A DNA stretch of 64,000 bases, taken from contig NZ_CP163512.1 of the NCBI RefSeq assembly GCF_041075285.1, positions 186,001-250,000 of the forward strand. The letters are read 5' to 3'. The notes beneath the pieces were generated by a model. It made no database searches, was not told where the DNA came from, and saw only the letters and a program-made list of their open reading frames with translations. The position numbers and the translations under genes were made by a program. Position 1 is the first letter of the stretch, and each line of letters opens with the position of its first letter. Below, one piece after another: positions 48,653 to 58,575 of the stretch. The DNA comes from Providencia rettgeri. GTDB taxonomy: Bacteria; Pseudomonadota; Gammaproteobacteria; Enterobacterales; Enterobacteriaceae.

Positions 48653-48785
48653 ATACTTTTCATATGGGGCTTTTTCGGATAATGCCCCTTAATGAGGTGT
48701 GTGTTGCTCAGTAAGATAACTGTTATTACGGCATAACAATATGTTAGTTGTAAACGAAAATATAATCATAATATAGGGACTCATT

Positions 48786-50933
48786 ATGTTGGTGAAAATA
48801 ATAAAAACCATCCTTAAATTTTTATTTCGTGTTGAAGTTATTGGTGATGCGAAAGAATTCGATCAAGATAAGTGTTTGATTACACCAAATCATGTCTCTT
48901 TTTTGGATGGTGTTTTGGTCGCCCTTTTTCTCCCTGTAAAACCTGTATTTGCCGTTTATTCGACATTTGCTACCCCAAAAATGATCAAACGCCTTAAGCC
49001 CTACGCGGATATCGTTCCCCTTGATCCTGCAAATCCGTTAGGTATCCGCCATCTCGTTAAAGAGGTCGAAAAAGGGCGGCCGATAGTGATTTTCCCTGAA
49101 GGGCGAATTTCGGTGCATGGTTCTTTGATGAAAATCTATGAAGGTGCAGCGTTTGTCGCGGCTAAATCCGAAGCAAAAGTTGTTCCCATTCGCATTGAAG
49201 GGGCTGAGCGCAGTCATTTTGGACGCTTAAAAGGGATTATCCCTCTTAAGTGGTTTCCTAAAATTACGCTACATATTTTACCTGCACAAACAATCCCTAT
49301 GCCGGAAGCGCCTAAATCAGTTGAACGCCGAGCATTAGCGGGTGAGCATCTCTATCAAATCATGAAATCTGCGCGTATGGCCTGTCAACCTCAGGTCACG
49401 CTGGTTGAAGAATTTATTGGAAGCGTACAACGTTTTGGGCGTTTCACACCGTGTATTGAAGACATTGCATTTAAAGAAGACTCTTATCAAACTCTATTGA
49501 AAAAAACCTTAGGGGTTGGGCGTATTATTGAGCGCTATACCCATGAAAACGAACGGGTTGGTTTATTGCTACCTAATGCAACGGTGACGGCGGCTGCCAT
49601 TTTTGGTGCGCTGATGAGAGGACGCGTACCTGCGATGTTAAATTACACTGCGGGTAGCCATGGGATCAGTAACGCGCTCAAAGCCTCAATGGCTAAAGTC
49701 GTCTTCACCTCAAGACAATTTTTAGAAAAAGGTAATTTAACCCATATTCCAGAACAAGTACCGGAAGCCAATTGGATTTACCTTGAAGATTTAAAAGATA
49801 CGGTCACTTGGCAGGATAAGCTATGGATTATCAAACACTTAATTAATCCTCGCAAAGCAGTTATTCCTCGAAAGCCAGCGGATGAAGCGATTGTATTGTT
49901 TACCTCAGGTTCAGAGGGGACACCAAAAGGGGTCGTTCATAGTCATGCAAGCTTAATGGCAAACGTTGAACAAATTAAAACCATTGCAGACTTCACTCCT
50001 CGAGATCGCTTTATGTCATCACTGCCGTTATTCCATGCATTTGGTCTAACGGTTGGGTTACTTATTCCATTATTTTCGGGGAGTCGTGTTTTTCTTTATC
50101 CAAGTCCACTCCATTACCGGATTATTCCTGAGTTGGTGTATGACAAAAATTGCACAGTCTTATTCGGTACTTCAACCTTTTTGGGGAATTATGCGCGCTT
50201 TGCTCACCAATATGACTTTGCTCGTTTACGCTATGTGGTCGCAGGGGCTGAAAAGCTTTCGGATAAAACAAAGAAAATTTGGTTTGAAAAATTCGGTATT
50301 CGTATTCTTGAAGGTTATGGTGTGACGGAGTGTGCGCCAATCGTCTCTATCAACGTCCCAATGGCGGCGAAAGAAGGCACTGTAGGGCAAATATTACCAG
50401 AAATGGAAGCCCGTATTATCCCTATTTCCGGTATTGAAAACGGCGGTAAACTGCAACTTAAAGGCCCGAATATCATGAAAGGGTATTTACGTGTAGAAGC
50501 ACCAGGCGTACTCGAAACACCAAGCGCCGAAAACGCACAAGGCGAGGTTGAAGATGGTTGGTACGATACTGGCGATATTGTTGAATTGGATAATAAAAAT
50601 TTCTGCACTATCAAAGGTCGTGTTAAACGCTTTGCTAAGCTTGCGGGTGAAATGGTGTCACTTGAAAGTATTGAACAAATGGTCGCAGCATTATCACCTA
50701 ATGCTAATCACGGTGTAGTGACAAAACCAGATAGTAGCAAAGGTGAGGCATTAGTGTTGTTTACGACTGATAAAGAGTTAGATAGAAGCGCTTTATCGGC
50801 AGCGGCCAAAAGCCGAGGATTAACTGAACTTGCAGTTCCTCGAGATATCCGTTTTGTGAAAGAGCTACCAGTTTTGGGAAGCGGGAAAACGGACTTTGTC
50901 ACACTAAAACAAATGGCCGTAAAGGATGCTTAA
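48786..50933 (+). CDS. aas: Bifunctional acyl-ACP synthetase / 2-acylglycerophosphoethanolamine acyltransferase
   Basis: A 715-residue inner-membrane enzyme that reacylates lysophosphatidylethanolamine. The N-terminal PlsC domain has NHVSFLD (HX4D motif) at about 37-43 and [10 protein letters not shown]. The C-terminal AMP-forming synthetase domain has [27 protein letters not shown] and [10 protein letters not shown]. The lplT start lies immediately after its stop codon, so the flippase and enzyme are co-made as in E. coli. AGGGA precedes the ATG. Confidence 0.95.
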   Translation: MLVKIIKTILKFLFRVEVIGDAKEFDQDKCLITPNHVSFLDGVLVALFLPVKPVFAVYSTFATPKMIKRLKPYADIVPLDPANPLGIRHLVKEVEKGRPIVIFPEGRISVHGSLMKIYEGAAFVAAKSEAKVVPIRIEGAERSHFGRLKGIIPLKWFPKITLHILPAQTIPMPEAPKSVERRALAGEHLYQIMKSARMACQPQVTLVEEFIGSVQRFGRFTPCIEDIAFKEDSYQTLLKKTLGVGRIIERYTHENERVGLLLPNATVTAAAIFGALMRGRVPAMLNYTAGSHGISNALKASMAKVVFTSRQFLEKGNLTHIPEQVPEANWIYLEDLKDTVTWQDKLWIIKHLINPRKAVIPRKPADEAIVLFTSGSEGTPKGVVHSHASLMANVEQIKTIADFTPRDRFMSSLPLFHAFGLTVGLLIPLFSGSRVFLYPSPLHYRIIPELVYDKNCTVLFGTSTFLGNYARFAHQYDFARLRYVVAGAEKLSDKTKKIWFEKFGIRILEGYGVTECAPIVSINVPMAAKEGTVGQILPEMEARIIPISGIENGGKLQLKGPNIMKGYLRVEAPGVLETPSAENAQGEVEDGWYDTGDIVELDNKNFCTIKGRVKRFAKLAGEMVSLESIEQMVAALSPNANHGVVTKPDSSKGEALVLFTTDKELDRSALSAAAKSRGLTELAVPRDIRFVKELPVLGSGKTDFVTLKQMAVKDA

Positions 50934-50934
50934 T

Positions 50935-52131
50935 ATGCAAGAGAGTTCAACAAATTTACCGCTAATGAGCCGAGGAATGAAAGCCGTTTTGGCATCTCAA
51001 TTTCTTTCGGCATTTGCGGATAATGCACTGTTATTTGCCATATTAGCGCAACTCAAAGCTGAGTTTTATCCAGAATGGAGCCACCCTATCTTGCAAATGG
51101 TGTTTGTGTTTACTTATATTGTGTTAGCCCCATTTGTAGGGCAAATCGCAGATAGGTTTTCCAAAGGCCGAGTGATGTTGTTCTCCAACATCTTTAAATT
51201 TATAGGTGCGTTGGGGATTTGCTTGGGATTAAATCCGTTTCTTTGCTATGGATTAGTGGGGATTGGTGCGGCATCTTATTCACCGGCTAAATACGGTATC
51301 CTAGGTGAATTAACAGGGGGAGATAACCTGGTTAAGGCCAATGGCGTGATGGAAGCATCAACCATTGCCGCGATCCTAATCGGTTCAGTAGTCGGGGGAA
51401 TGCTCTCTGATATTAATCTATTATTAGCATTAGGGACATGTGCGCTCTTATACGCTCTTGCCGTCATTGCTAACTTCTTTATTCCTCATCTTGAGGCGGC
51501 AAGGCCCGGAAAAGGCTGGCATTTCAAACTACTCGTGACTGATTTCTTCCAAGCGTGCCGTATCTTGTGGGCAAATCAGGAGAGCCGTTTTTCACTCGTA
51601 GGAACCAGCTTATTTTGGGGGGCAGGGGTGACATTACGTTTCTTGCTCGTCGCGTGGGTGCCTGTGGCTTTAGGTTTGCAAGATAACACAACGCCAACCA
51701 TCTTAAATGCAATGGTTGCAGTGGGGATTGTTGTAGGTGCGGGGCTTGCTGCTAAATTTATTACCTTGAAAACGGTGTACCGTTGCATTCCTGCTGGGGT
51801 TATTATCGGCGTGATGGTAGTGTTACTGTCCTTACAAACTCATATTATTCCATCCTACTTTATTTTGATTGTTTTAGGGGTGTTTGGTGGGCTATTTGTT
51901 GTTCCCCTGAATGCGTTATTACAAGAGAAAGGAAAAGAAACGGTTGGCGCAGGAAATGCTATTGCAGTACAAAATTTAGGCGAAAACAGCGCGATGTTGA
52001 TTATGCTAGGCTTATATTCCCTAGCAATTAAGGCTGGTTTATCTGTGGTGAATGCGGGTATTGGCTTTGGTGCGGTGTTTGCGATAGCGATTGCGGGTTT
52101 ATGGGTTTGGGATCGTGCTCGTAAAAAATGA
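50935..52131 (+). CDS. lplT: Lysophospholipid transporter LplT
   Basis: A 398-residue MFS-fold protein with about twelve membrane segments that flips lysophospholipid to the inner face, where Aas acylates it. [40 protein letters not shown] and [17 protein letters not shown] are family hallmarks. The ATG at 50935, with AAGGA 9 bases upstream, is preferred to the ATG at 50926, which would overlap the aas end. Confidence 0.94.
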   Translation: MQESSTNLPLMSRGMKAVLASQFLSAFADNALLFAILAQLKAEFYPEWSHPILQMVFVFTYIVLAPFVGQIADRFSKGRVMLFSNIFKFIGALGICLGLNPFLCYGLVGIGAASYSPAKYGILGELTGGDNLVKANGVMEASTIAAILIGSVVGGMLSDINLLLALGTCALLYALAVIANFFIPHLEAARPGKGWHFKLLVTDFFQACRILWANQESRFSLVGTSLFWGAGVTLRFLLVAWVPVALGLQDNTTPTILNAMVAVGIVVGAGLAAKFITLKTVYRCIPAGVIIGVMVVLLSLQTHIIPSYFILIVLGVFGGLFVVPLNALLQEKGKETVGAGNAIAVQNLGENSAMLIMLGLYSLAIKAGLSVVNAGIGFGAVFAIAIAGLWVWDRARKK

Positions 52132-52150
52132 TGTAAAGGTGGATTACATA

Positions 52151-52654
52151 ATGATAGATGAGAAGCGACTCGAAACATTAAGTATTCAGATAGGGCAAAA
52201 ACTGCAAGCGCAAGGTAAAACAGTTACTACGGCAGAGTCCTGTACTGGGGGATGGATTGCAAAGGTACTGACGGATATTTCTGGAAGCTCAGGCTATTTC
52301 CAGCGTGGTTTTGTCACTTACAGTAACGAAGCCAAGCACCAAATGATTGGTGTAACAGGTGCATCTTTACAACAATTTGGTGCAGTTAGCCAACAAGTGG
52401 TAGAGGAAATGGCCTCGGGGGCATTACAACAAGCCGTTGCTGATTTTGCGATTTCTGTCAGTGGTATTGCAGGTCCAGGTGGCGGTAGTATAGACAAGCC
52501 TGTTGGTACGGTATGGTTTGGTTTTGCCCAAAAACAAGGGGATGGCACGGTATCGGTTATCACTCGACATTGTGTGTTTCAAGGTGATAGAAATCAAGTG
52601 CGTTTACAATCAACAGGTTATGCACTAGAAACATTTTTGAGTCTGTTAAATTAA
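52151..52654 (+). CDS. pncC: Nicotinamide-nucleotide amidase
   Basis: A 167-residue CinA-C-terminal-domain enzyme that deamidates NMN to nicotinate mononucleotide in NAD recycling. TVTTAESCTGGWIAK contains the active-site serine region; FVTYSNEAKHQMIGV and SVSGIAGPGGGS are conserved. The ATG at 52151 gives about the E. coli length; the frame reaches 52091 within lplT. It precedes recA, as in E. coli. Confidence 0.94.
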   Translation: MIDEKRLETLSIQIGQKLQAQGKTVTTAESCTGGWIAKVLTDISGSSGYFQRGFVTYSNEAKHQMIGVTGASLQQFGAVSQQVVEEMASGALQQAVADFAISVSGIAGPGGGSIDKPVGTVWFGFAQKQGDGTVSVITRHCVFQGDRNQVRLQSTGYALETFLSLLN

Positions 52655-52662
52655 AAATTTCC

Positions 52663-52690
52663 TTGATACTGTATGATTATACAGTATACT
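52663..52690 (+). promoter_or_regulatory. recA promoter with overlapping LexA (SOS) box
   Basis: TACTGTATGATTATACAGTA at 52667-52686 is a consensus SOS box (CTGT-N8-ACAG). It lies within a promoter with TTGATA (52663-52668) and TATACT (52685-52690), 16 bases apart, so LexA blocks polymerase directly. Confidence 0.92.
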
Positions 52691-52758
52691 TAGTTCCAAC
52701 AAATCGAATTCAATCGTTTTATTCGCAGTGGTAAAGCCATTGCACTTAGGGAGTAAAC

Positions 52759-53826
52759 ATGGCTATTGATGAAAACAAACAAAAAGCACTGGCAGCGGCA
52801 TTAGGTCAAATTGAAAAACAATTTGGTAAAGGTTCCATTATGCGTCTTGGTGAAGACCGCTCAATGGATGTTGAAACTATCTCAACAGGTTCTTTATCTC
52901 TTGACGTTGCATTAGGTGCTGGTGGCCTGCCATTAGGTCGTATTGTTGAAATCTACGGCCCAGAAGCTTCAGGTAAAACAACTCTCACATTACAAGTTAT
53001 CGCCGCAGCACAACGCAGTGGAAAAACCTGTGCGTTTATCGATGCTGAGCACGCACTTGATCCTATCTACGCTAAAAAACTCGGCGTTGACATCGATAAC
53101 TTACTGTGTTCACAGCCTGACACAGGTGAGCAAGCCCTTGAAATCTGTGACGCTCTGACGCGTTCTGGCGCTGTTGACGTGATTATCGTTGACTCTGTTG
53201 CTGCATTAACCCCTAAAGCTGAAATTGAAGGTGAGATTGGTGATTCTCACATGGGGCTTGCTGCTCGTATGATGAGCCAAGCAATGCGTAAATTAGCGGG
53301 TAACTTAAAAAACTCAAATACGCTTCTGATCTTTATCAACCAAATTCGTATGAAAATTGGTGTGATGTTCGGTAACCCAGAAACGACAACGGGTGGTAAT
53401 GCACTGAAGTTCTACGCATCAGTTCGCTTAGATATCCGTCGTATTGGCGCGGTAAAAAACGGTGAAGAAATCATTGGTAGTGAAACACGCGTTAAAGTGG
53501 TAAAAAATAAAGTTGCCGCACCGTTTAAACAGGCAGAATTCCAAATTCTTTATGGTGAAGGGATTAACACCTTTGGTGAGTTAATTGACTTGGGTGTTAA
53601 ACACAAGCTAATTGAAAAAGCAGGTGCTTGGTATAGCTATAACGGCGATAAAATCGGTCAAGGTAAAGCTAACTCAACAACTTATTTAAAAGAACATCCT
53701 GAAGTTGCTCAAGAAATTGACACAAAACTGCGTGAAATGTTACTCAATCACACTGGTGAATTTAGCAGTGCAGCAACAGACTATATCAGTGATTCTGATG
53801 AAGAAGAAGCACCAGAAGAATTTTAA
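52759..53826 (+). CDS. recA: Recombinase A
   Basis: A 355-residue DNA strand-exchange ATPase that also triggers LexA self-cleavage. The Walker A is GPEASGKTT at about 66-74; [19 protein letters not shown] is the Walker B and L1 region; [20 protein letters not shown] spans L2. The C-terminal tail is acidic ([11 protein letters not shown]). GGGAG precedes the ATG. An SOS box controls it. No recX follows; alaS is next. Confidence 0.98.
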   Translation: MAIDENKQKALAAALGQIEKQFGKGSIMRLGEDRSMDVETISTGSLSLDVALGAGGLPLGRIVEIYGPEASGKTTLTLQVIAAAQRSGKTCAFIDAEHALDPIYAKKLGVDIDNLLCSQPDTGEQALEICDALTRSGAVDVIIVDSVAALTPKAEIEGEIGDSHMGLAARMMSQAMRKLAGNLKNSNTLLIFINQIRMKIGVMFGNPETTTGGNALKFYASVRLDIRRIGAVKNGEEIIGSETRVKVVKNKVAAPFKQAEFQILYGEGINTFGELIDLGVKHKLIEKAGAWYSYNGDKIGQGKANSTTYLKEHPEVAQEIDTKLREMLLNHTGEFSSAATDYISDSDEEEAPEEF

Positions 53827-53861
53827 TTATTAGCTAGTGAGTTGATTAATCATTAAATTAT

Positions 53862-53893
53862 AGGCGTTGCTCTTATGGAGTAGCGCCTTTTTT
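53862..53893 (+). terminator. Intrinsic terminator of recA
   Basis: AGGCGTTGCTC pairs with GAGTAGCGCCT (two G-T pairs) across a five-base loop and continues into a T-run. Confidence 0.88.
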
Positions 53894-54152
53894 GTTTTTT
53901 CCAATCACAATAATAGTTTATTCAACAGTTTTTCTGTGGAAAAATACGCTAACCAGAGGTATAAACATACTTTCAGAAAATATCTAGACGCTTTACAATG
54001 AAAGCCACGAATGGATGTAGCTATAGTTTTACTTCTATGCAAAGAGACTTTATCTTATCAGTCACTTTTTAATCGGAGAGTTGATTAGAGGTGATGTTAC
54101 ATTCCATCTCAACAATTCATAATTCTGTTTCCAGCTTGATATCGGGATAAAT
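53894..54152. promoter_or_regulatory. recA-alaS gap (no recX), alaS control region
   Basis: Together with the recA terminator this gap is 326 bp, too short for the roughly 160-residue recX found here in E. coli, and no remnant was recognised. It must hold the alaS promoter; no single site could be fixed. Confidence 0.5.
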
Positions 54153-56780
54153 ATGAGTAAAAGCACCGCTGAGATCCGCCAAGCGTTTCTCGACTTTTTT
54201 CATACAAAAGGTCATCAGGTGGTCACCAGCAGTTCGCTAGTGCCTAACAATGACCCGACACTATTGTTCACAAACGCAGGGATGAACCAGTTCAAAGATG
54301 TATTTCTTGGTCTGGATAAGAGAGCATATTCCCGAGCGACAACTGCACAGCGCTGTGTGCGCGCAGGTGGTAAACATAACGACTTAGAAAACGTAGGTTA
54401 CACAGCTCGTCATCACACCTTCTTTGAAATGTTAGGTAATTTTAGTTTTGGTGACTACTTTAAACACGATGCAATCCGCTTTGCTTGGGAATTACTGACA
54501 AGTGAAGAGTGGTTTAACCTGCCAAAAGAAAGATTGTGGGTTACTGTTTATGCGACAGATGATGAAGCTTATGATATTTGGAACAAAGAAATCGGTGTTC
54601 CAGTAGAACGGATCATCCGTATTGGTGATAACAAAGGTGCACCTTATGCTTCAGATAATTTCTGGCAGATGGGTGATACAGGTCCATGCGGTCCTTGTAC
54701 TGAAATTTTTTATGATCACGGCGATCATATTTGGGGTGGCCCTCCAGGGAGCCCAGAAGAAGATGGTGACCGTTATATTGAAATCTGGAACCTCGTCTTC
54801 ATGCAATTTAACCGTCAATCAGACGGCACCATGGAACCGCTACCGAAGCCTTCTGTTGATACTGGGATGGGCTTAGAGCGTATCTCAGCGGTACTGCAAC
54901 ACGTTAATTCTAACTATGACATCGATATTTTCCGTGAATTAATTGCAGCGGCAGCGAAAGCGACAGGTGCAACGGATTTGGAAAATAAATCACTGCGTGT
55001 CATTGCAGATCATATTCGTTCTTGTGCTTTCCTCGTGAGCGATGGTGTTATTCCATCAAACGAAGGCCGTGGTTATGTTCTGCGCCGTATTATTCGCCGT
55101 GCAGTTCGCCATGGGTACATGCTTGGTGCAAAAGAGACTTTCTTCTATAAATTAGTTGCTCCACTTATCAAGGTGATGGGCTCCGCAGCGGAAGAACTTC
55201 AACGCCAACAAACCATGGTTGAAAAAGTTCTTAAAACAGAAGAAGAACAATTTGCACGCACTTTAGAACGCGGCTTGCAATTATTAGATGAAGAACTGGC
55301 GTCATTAAAAGGGGATACTCTTGATGGTGAGGCTGCGTTTCGTCTCTATGATACTTACGGTTTCCCAATTGATCTTACGGCTGATGTTTGCCGTGAACGC
55401 AATATCAAAGTCGATGAAGAAGGTTTCGAACGTGCGATGGAAGACCAACGTCGTCGCGCCAGAGAATCGAGTGGCTTCGGTGCTGACTATAACGCATTAA
55501 TCAAAGTTGATAAGCGTAGTGAGTTTTCCGGTTATCAATATGATGAACAACAAGCGACTATCACTGCACTGTATAAAGATGGTCAACCTGTTGATAGCTT
55601 AAACGCAGGTGAAGAAGGCTTAGTCATTCTTGATAAAACAGCATTTTATGCCGAATCAGGTGGACAGGTTGGTGACATTGGTTACTTAAATAATGACAAT
55701 GCTCGCTTCACTGTGACAGATACACAAAAATATGGGCAAGCCATTGGTCATATCGGTAAAGTCGAATCAGGTTCATTAGTTATTAACCACCGTATTACCG
55801 CCGTAGTTGATAGCGCGAGACGTAATGCTATTCGCTTAAATCACTCTGCAACGCATTTATTACATGCGGCATTGCGCCAAGTTCTGGGGGATCATGTTTC
55901 TCAAAAAGGTTCTCTTGTTAATGACAAGTACCTGCGTTTCGATTTTTCCCATTTTGAAGCTATGACGCAAGAGCAACTTCGCCAAGTTGAAGATATCGTC
56001 AATGCTCAAATTCGTCAAAATTCAGAAATTGAAACTGAATTGATGGATTTAGAGGGGGCGAAAGCGAAAGGAGCTATGGCATTATTTGGTGAAAAATACG
56101 AAGAACGTGTTCGTGTACTAAGCATGGGCGATTTTTCTATTGAATTATGTGGCGGTACACACGCAAGCCGCACAGGTGATATCGGTCTATTCCGTATTCT
56201 GAGCGAATCAGGAACAGCTGCGGGTGTTCGTCGTATTGAAGCGACAACAGGCGAGATGGCTATTGAGAGTATTCATCATCAATCAGAGCAACTTTCAGCT
56301 ATTGCTCATTTATTAAAAGGTGATATTAATAGCCTCGTTGAGAAAGTGAAGTCAGCATTAGATAAATCTCGTCAGTTAGAAAAAGAGATTTTGCAACTAA
56401 AAGATCAACAAGCTTCTCAAGAAAGTGCTTCACTAAGTAGCAAAGCAAAAGATGTGAAAGGCGTCAAATTGTTAGTGAAACAATTGGGCGATACTGATCC
56501 TAAACTATTGAGAACCATGGTTGATGATCTTAAAAACCAGTTGAAGTCTGCGATTATCGTGCTTTCGACAACAAGTGGTGATAAAGTCAGTATGATTGTT
56601 GGCGTGACTAATGATTTGACTGCTAAAATTAAAGCAGGTGATTTAATCTCATATGTTGCTCAGCAGGTAGGTGGTAAAGGTGGTGGACGCCCTGACATGG
56701 CACAAGCAGGTGGTACTGACGTAAGTGCATTACCAGCAGCGATGTCCAGTGTTGAAGAGTGGGTTGAATCACGACTGTAA
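54153..56780 (+). CDS. alaS: Alanine-tRNA ligase
   Basis: An 875-residue class II aminoacyl-tRNA synthetase. The catalytic domain starts with [18 protein letters not shown] and contains [15 protein letters not shown] and [12 protein letters not shown]; the editing domain has the zinc motif [11 protein letters not shown] and [11 protein letters not shown]; the C-terminal domain ends with [15 protein letters not shown]. Length matches E. coli AlaS. GGGAT lies before the ATG. A strong hairpin follows. Confidence 0.97.
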   Translation: MSKSTAEIRQAFLDFFHTKGHQVVTSSSLVPNNDPTLLFTNAGMNQFKDVFLGLDKRAYSRATTAQRCVRAGGKHNDLENVGYTARHHTFFEMLGNFSFGDYFKHDAIRFAWELLTSEEWFNLPKERLWVTVYATDDEAYDIWNKEIGVPVERIIRIGDNKGAPYASDNFWQMGDTGPCGPCTEIFYDHGDHIWGGPPGSPEEDGDRYIEIWNLVFMQFNRQSDGTMEPLPKPSVDTGMGLERISAVLQHVNSNYDIDIFRELIAAAAKATGATDLENKSLRVIADHIRSCAFLVSDGVIPSNEGRGYVLRRIIRRAVRHGYMLGAKETFFYKLVAPLIKVMGSAAEELQRQQTMVEKVLKTEEEQFARTLERGLQLLDEELASLKGDTLDGEAAFRLYDTYGFPIDLTADVCRERNIKVDEEGFERAMEDQRRRARESSGFGADYNALIKVDKRSEFSGYQYDEQQATITALYKDGQPVDSLNAGEEGLVILDKTAFYAESGGQVGDIGYLNNDNARFTVTDTQKYGQAIGHIGKVESGSLVINHRITAVVDSARRNAIRLNHSATHLLHAALRQVLGDHVSQKGSLVNDKYLRFDFSHFEAMTQEQLRQVEDIVNAQIRQNSEIETELMDLEGAKAKGAMALFGEKYEERVRVLSMGDFSIELCGGTHASRTGDIGLFRILSESGTAAGVRRIEATTGEMAIESIHHQSEQLSAIAHLLKGDINSLVEKVKSALDKSRQLEKEILQLKDQQASQESASLSSKAKDVKGVKLLVKQLGDTDPKLLRTMVDDLKNQLKSAIIVLSTTSGDKVSMIVGVTNDLTAKIKAGDLISYVAQQVGGKGGGRPDMAQAGGTDVSALPAAMSSVEEWVESRL

Positions 56781-56789
56781 GTACTTACT

Positions 56790-56819
56790 AAGTTGCCTTA
56801 TAGAAATATAAGGCAACTT
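56790..56819 (+). terminator. Hairpin terminator of alaS
   Basis: AAGTTGCCTTATA pairs perfectly with TATAAGGCAACTT across a GAAA tetraloop. The T-run after it is short. Confidence 0.75.
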
Positions 56820-57009
56820 TAAATCTGTTGCGGCATTGTTAATGTATTGCTTGTAGTGCTATATTTTGCTTGTAAATAATTAGAATGCTTGCCTTGATGG
56901 CATCAATGCTTTAGGTGAATGTCATTGCTTTACGTTTTCACGGTGTGTGATGGACAATAGCGGGGGATACCTAGAGACCCGACTCTTTTAATATTTCAAG
57001 GAGCAAAGA

Positions 57010-57195
57010 ATGCTTATTCTGACTCGTCGAGTTGGTGAAACACTCATGATAGGCGATGAGGTAACAGTTACTGTATTGGGTGTTAAAGGCAACCAAGTTC
57101 GTATTGGTGTTAATGCCCCAAAAGAAGTTTCTGTTCACCGTGAAGAAATTTATCAACGGATCCAGGCCGAAAAAACTCAACCAGATAATCAATAA
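57010..57195 (+). CDS. csrA: Carbon storage regulator CsrA
   Basis: A 61-residue dimeric RNA-binding protein that binds GGA motifs in mRNA leaders and changes translation or stability of many transcripts. [23 protein letters not shown] is the conserved N-terminus, with Arg44-type contacts in [18 protein letters not shown] lies 7 bases before the ATG and could also be bound by CsrA itself. It lies between alaS and the tRNA cluster as in E. coli. Confidence 0.97.
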   Translation: MLILTRRVGETLMIGDEVTVTVLGVKGNQVRIGVNAPKEVSVHREEIYQRIQAEKTQPDNQ

Positions 57196-57203
57196 TAATG
57201 AAT

Positions 57204-57243
57204 AAGCGTCCAATGATTGACCACACAGCAAGAATGGACGCTT
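57204..57243 (+). terminator. Inverted repeat after csrA
   Basis: AAGCGTCCA pairs perfectly with TGGACGCTT, but the loop is 22 bases and the downstream sequence is only mildly T-rich. A weak terminator is possible. Confidence 0.45.
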
Positions 57244-57295
57244 GTCTTACCTCTCATTTTTGAAATTTTCATTTTTTTCGTGCTTTTCCTAATAC

Positions 57296-57572
57296 CTAGG
57301 GGCTGTTTATCCTTGCTGCTGATTTTTACAGCTAAAAAAGGTTAATAAACAACCAGAAAATGGATGGGTGTATCCGTCGTGCTAACTGACGACGACTTGA
57401 ATCAACTATTATCCCTAAACGCTGGCCGACGGGTTCGATTAACGCACGTTTCACTCATTTATTGCTGTGTTGAAAGGCTCTTGCCGAGTTCACTTGGCGG
57501 TGAACCTTTCGCTTTGCCTAAAATGGCTTTAATTCGAATAAAAATTGACCATCAAAGATAAACCACCCCTAG
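57296..57572 (-). repeat. Miniature inverted-terminal repeat element, copy 3 (long form, reverse orientation)
   Basis: A 277-bp element bounded by CTAG. Its reverse complement aligns with 12482-12752 across the whole length. The ends are GGGGCTGTTTATCCTTGCTG and, complemented, GGGGTGGTTTATCTTTGATG. The internal hairpin here is GAAAGGTTC with GAGCCTTTC in the complement, with paired changes relative to copy 1. A 65-codon frame at 57364-57561 lies wholly inside and is not treated as a gene. Confidence 0.78.
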
Positions 57573-57737
57573 CGTTGTGATTTAGTCGGGTGTCATTACT
57601 CATTATTATCAATTCATTTTTATACATAAAGTAAGTTAGATAAGAGCTGAAAACGTTATTTTTCGGTGTTAAACTAATCATCTTGCTTGTGAAATGTGCA
57701 AACAGACTGCGGAATGCAAAAAGTTGCGAAAAATTGT
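57573..57737. other. Gap between repeat copy 3 and the tRNA promoter
   Basis: AT-rich, with no gene, repeat or hairpin recognised. Confidence 0.35.
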
Positions 57738-57765
57738 TTGACTTCTAAGTCTAGGAAAGTAATAT
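57738..57765 (+). promoter_or_regulatory. Sigma-70 promoter of the tRNA-Ser/tRNA-Arg cluster
   Basis: TTGACT (57738-57743) and TAATAT (57760-57765) are 16 bases apart, followed by GTGCGCC, a GC-rich discriminator as in stringently controlled stable-RNA promoters. The first tRNA starts 56 bases after the -10. Confidence 0.72.
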
Positions 57766-57821
57766 GTGCGCCACACAGAGACGAGATGTTTGAAAAAACA
57801 AATCTTGTGTAACTAAAATAT

Positions 57822-57914
57822 GGTGAGGTGGCCGAGAGGCTGAAGGCGCTCCCCTGCTAAGGGAGTATGCGGTCAAAAGCTGCATCGAGGGTTCGAATCC
57901 CTCCCTCACCGCCA
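57822..57914 (+). tRNA. serV: tRNA-Ser(GCT)
   Basis: A 93-nt class II tRNA: acceptor GGTGAGG pairs with CCTCACC, anticodon loop CTGCTAA gives GCT (codons AGU, AGC), a long variable arm is present and GTTCGAATC is the T loop. The discriminator is G and CCA is encoded. Position after csrA matches E. coli serV. Confidence 0.97.
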
Positions 57915-57925
57915 TTTTAGATTAT

Positions 57926-58002
57926 GCATCCGTAGCTCAGCTGGATAGAGTACTCGGCTACGAACCGAGCGGTCGGAGGTTCGAATCCTCCCGGATGCAC
58001 CA
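57926..58002 (+). tRNA. tRNA-Arg(ACG), copy 1
   Basis: A 77-nt tRNA: acceptor GCATCCG pairs with CGGATGC, the anticodon stem CTCGG/CCGAG has loop CTACGAA giving ACG (modified to ICG, reading CGU, CGC, CGA), and CCA is encoded. First of three identical copies, equivalent to the argV cluster. Confidence 0.97.
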
Positions 58003-58144
58003 TTTAACCCTATGGGTAAGCCTATTAGGGGGCTGTTTTGGTTTTATTAAATTAATAAACAAAATAGTGCAGTAACGAAGAAGTTGATTTACAGAAGTAG
58101 ATGTTGATAGAAAGTTTGAGAGAAGCACGTCTTGCAGTAAATAT

Positions 58145-58221
58145 GCATCCGTAGCTCAGCTGGATAGAGTACTCGGCTACGAACCGAGCGGTCGGAGGTT
58201 CGAATCCTCCCGGATGCACCA
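58145..58221 (+). tRNA. tRNA-Arg(ACG), copy 2
   Basis: Identical in all 77 bases to the copy at 57926-58002. The spacer between them (142 bp) is unrelated to the next spacer. Confidence 0.97.
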
Positions 58222-58312
58222 TCTCTTAGCTAATGTATTAGCGTATCAATAATATCTTAAGTGTAATCATTCACAGTTATTGAAATAACTCGATAAGTAT
58301 CGACAGAATTTT

Positions 58313-58389
58313 GCATCCGTAGCTCAGCTGGATAGAGTACTCGGCTACGAACCGAGCGGTCGGAGGTTCGAATCCTCCCGGATGCACCA
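58313..58389 (+). tRNA. tRNA-Arg(ACG), copy 3
   Basis: Identical to the other two copies. It is the last tRNA of the cluster and lies just before a strong terminator. Confidence 0.97.
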
Positions 58390-58401
58390 TCATAAGAAAA
58401 G

Positions 58402-58427
58402 CTCCTCAAACTGAGGAGTTTTTTTTT
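58402..58427 (+). terminator. Intrinsic terminator of the tRNA cluster
   Basis: CTCCTCA pairs with TGAGGAG across a three-base loop, followed by nine T. Confidence 0.92.
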
Positions 58428-58575
58428 GCCTGAAAAGTCAATTAAATAACATTTCTAATGCCTCTTTTCGTCTAATCCCTTTTAAACCACACATCTAGAC
58501 AGCGACAATTTAGCTGATTTACGATAAAGTAATTGCCTTAATAAAATAAATTAACATCACAGGCGGGAGGTCGAT

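Noticed and set aside
48501..48785. Possible small RNA between aroL and aas
   Set aside because: The paired ends are explained by repeat copy 2; no promoter or independent terminator was found.
57364..57561. 65-codon forward frame
   Set aside because: It lies wholly inside repeat copy 3 and is not kept in the other copies.
57926..58389. Regularly repeated 77-bp units, considered as a CRISPR-like array
   Set aside because: Each unit folds as a complete tRNA-Arg; spacer lengths differ and there are no cas genes.
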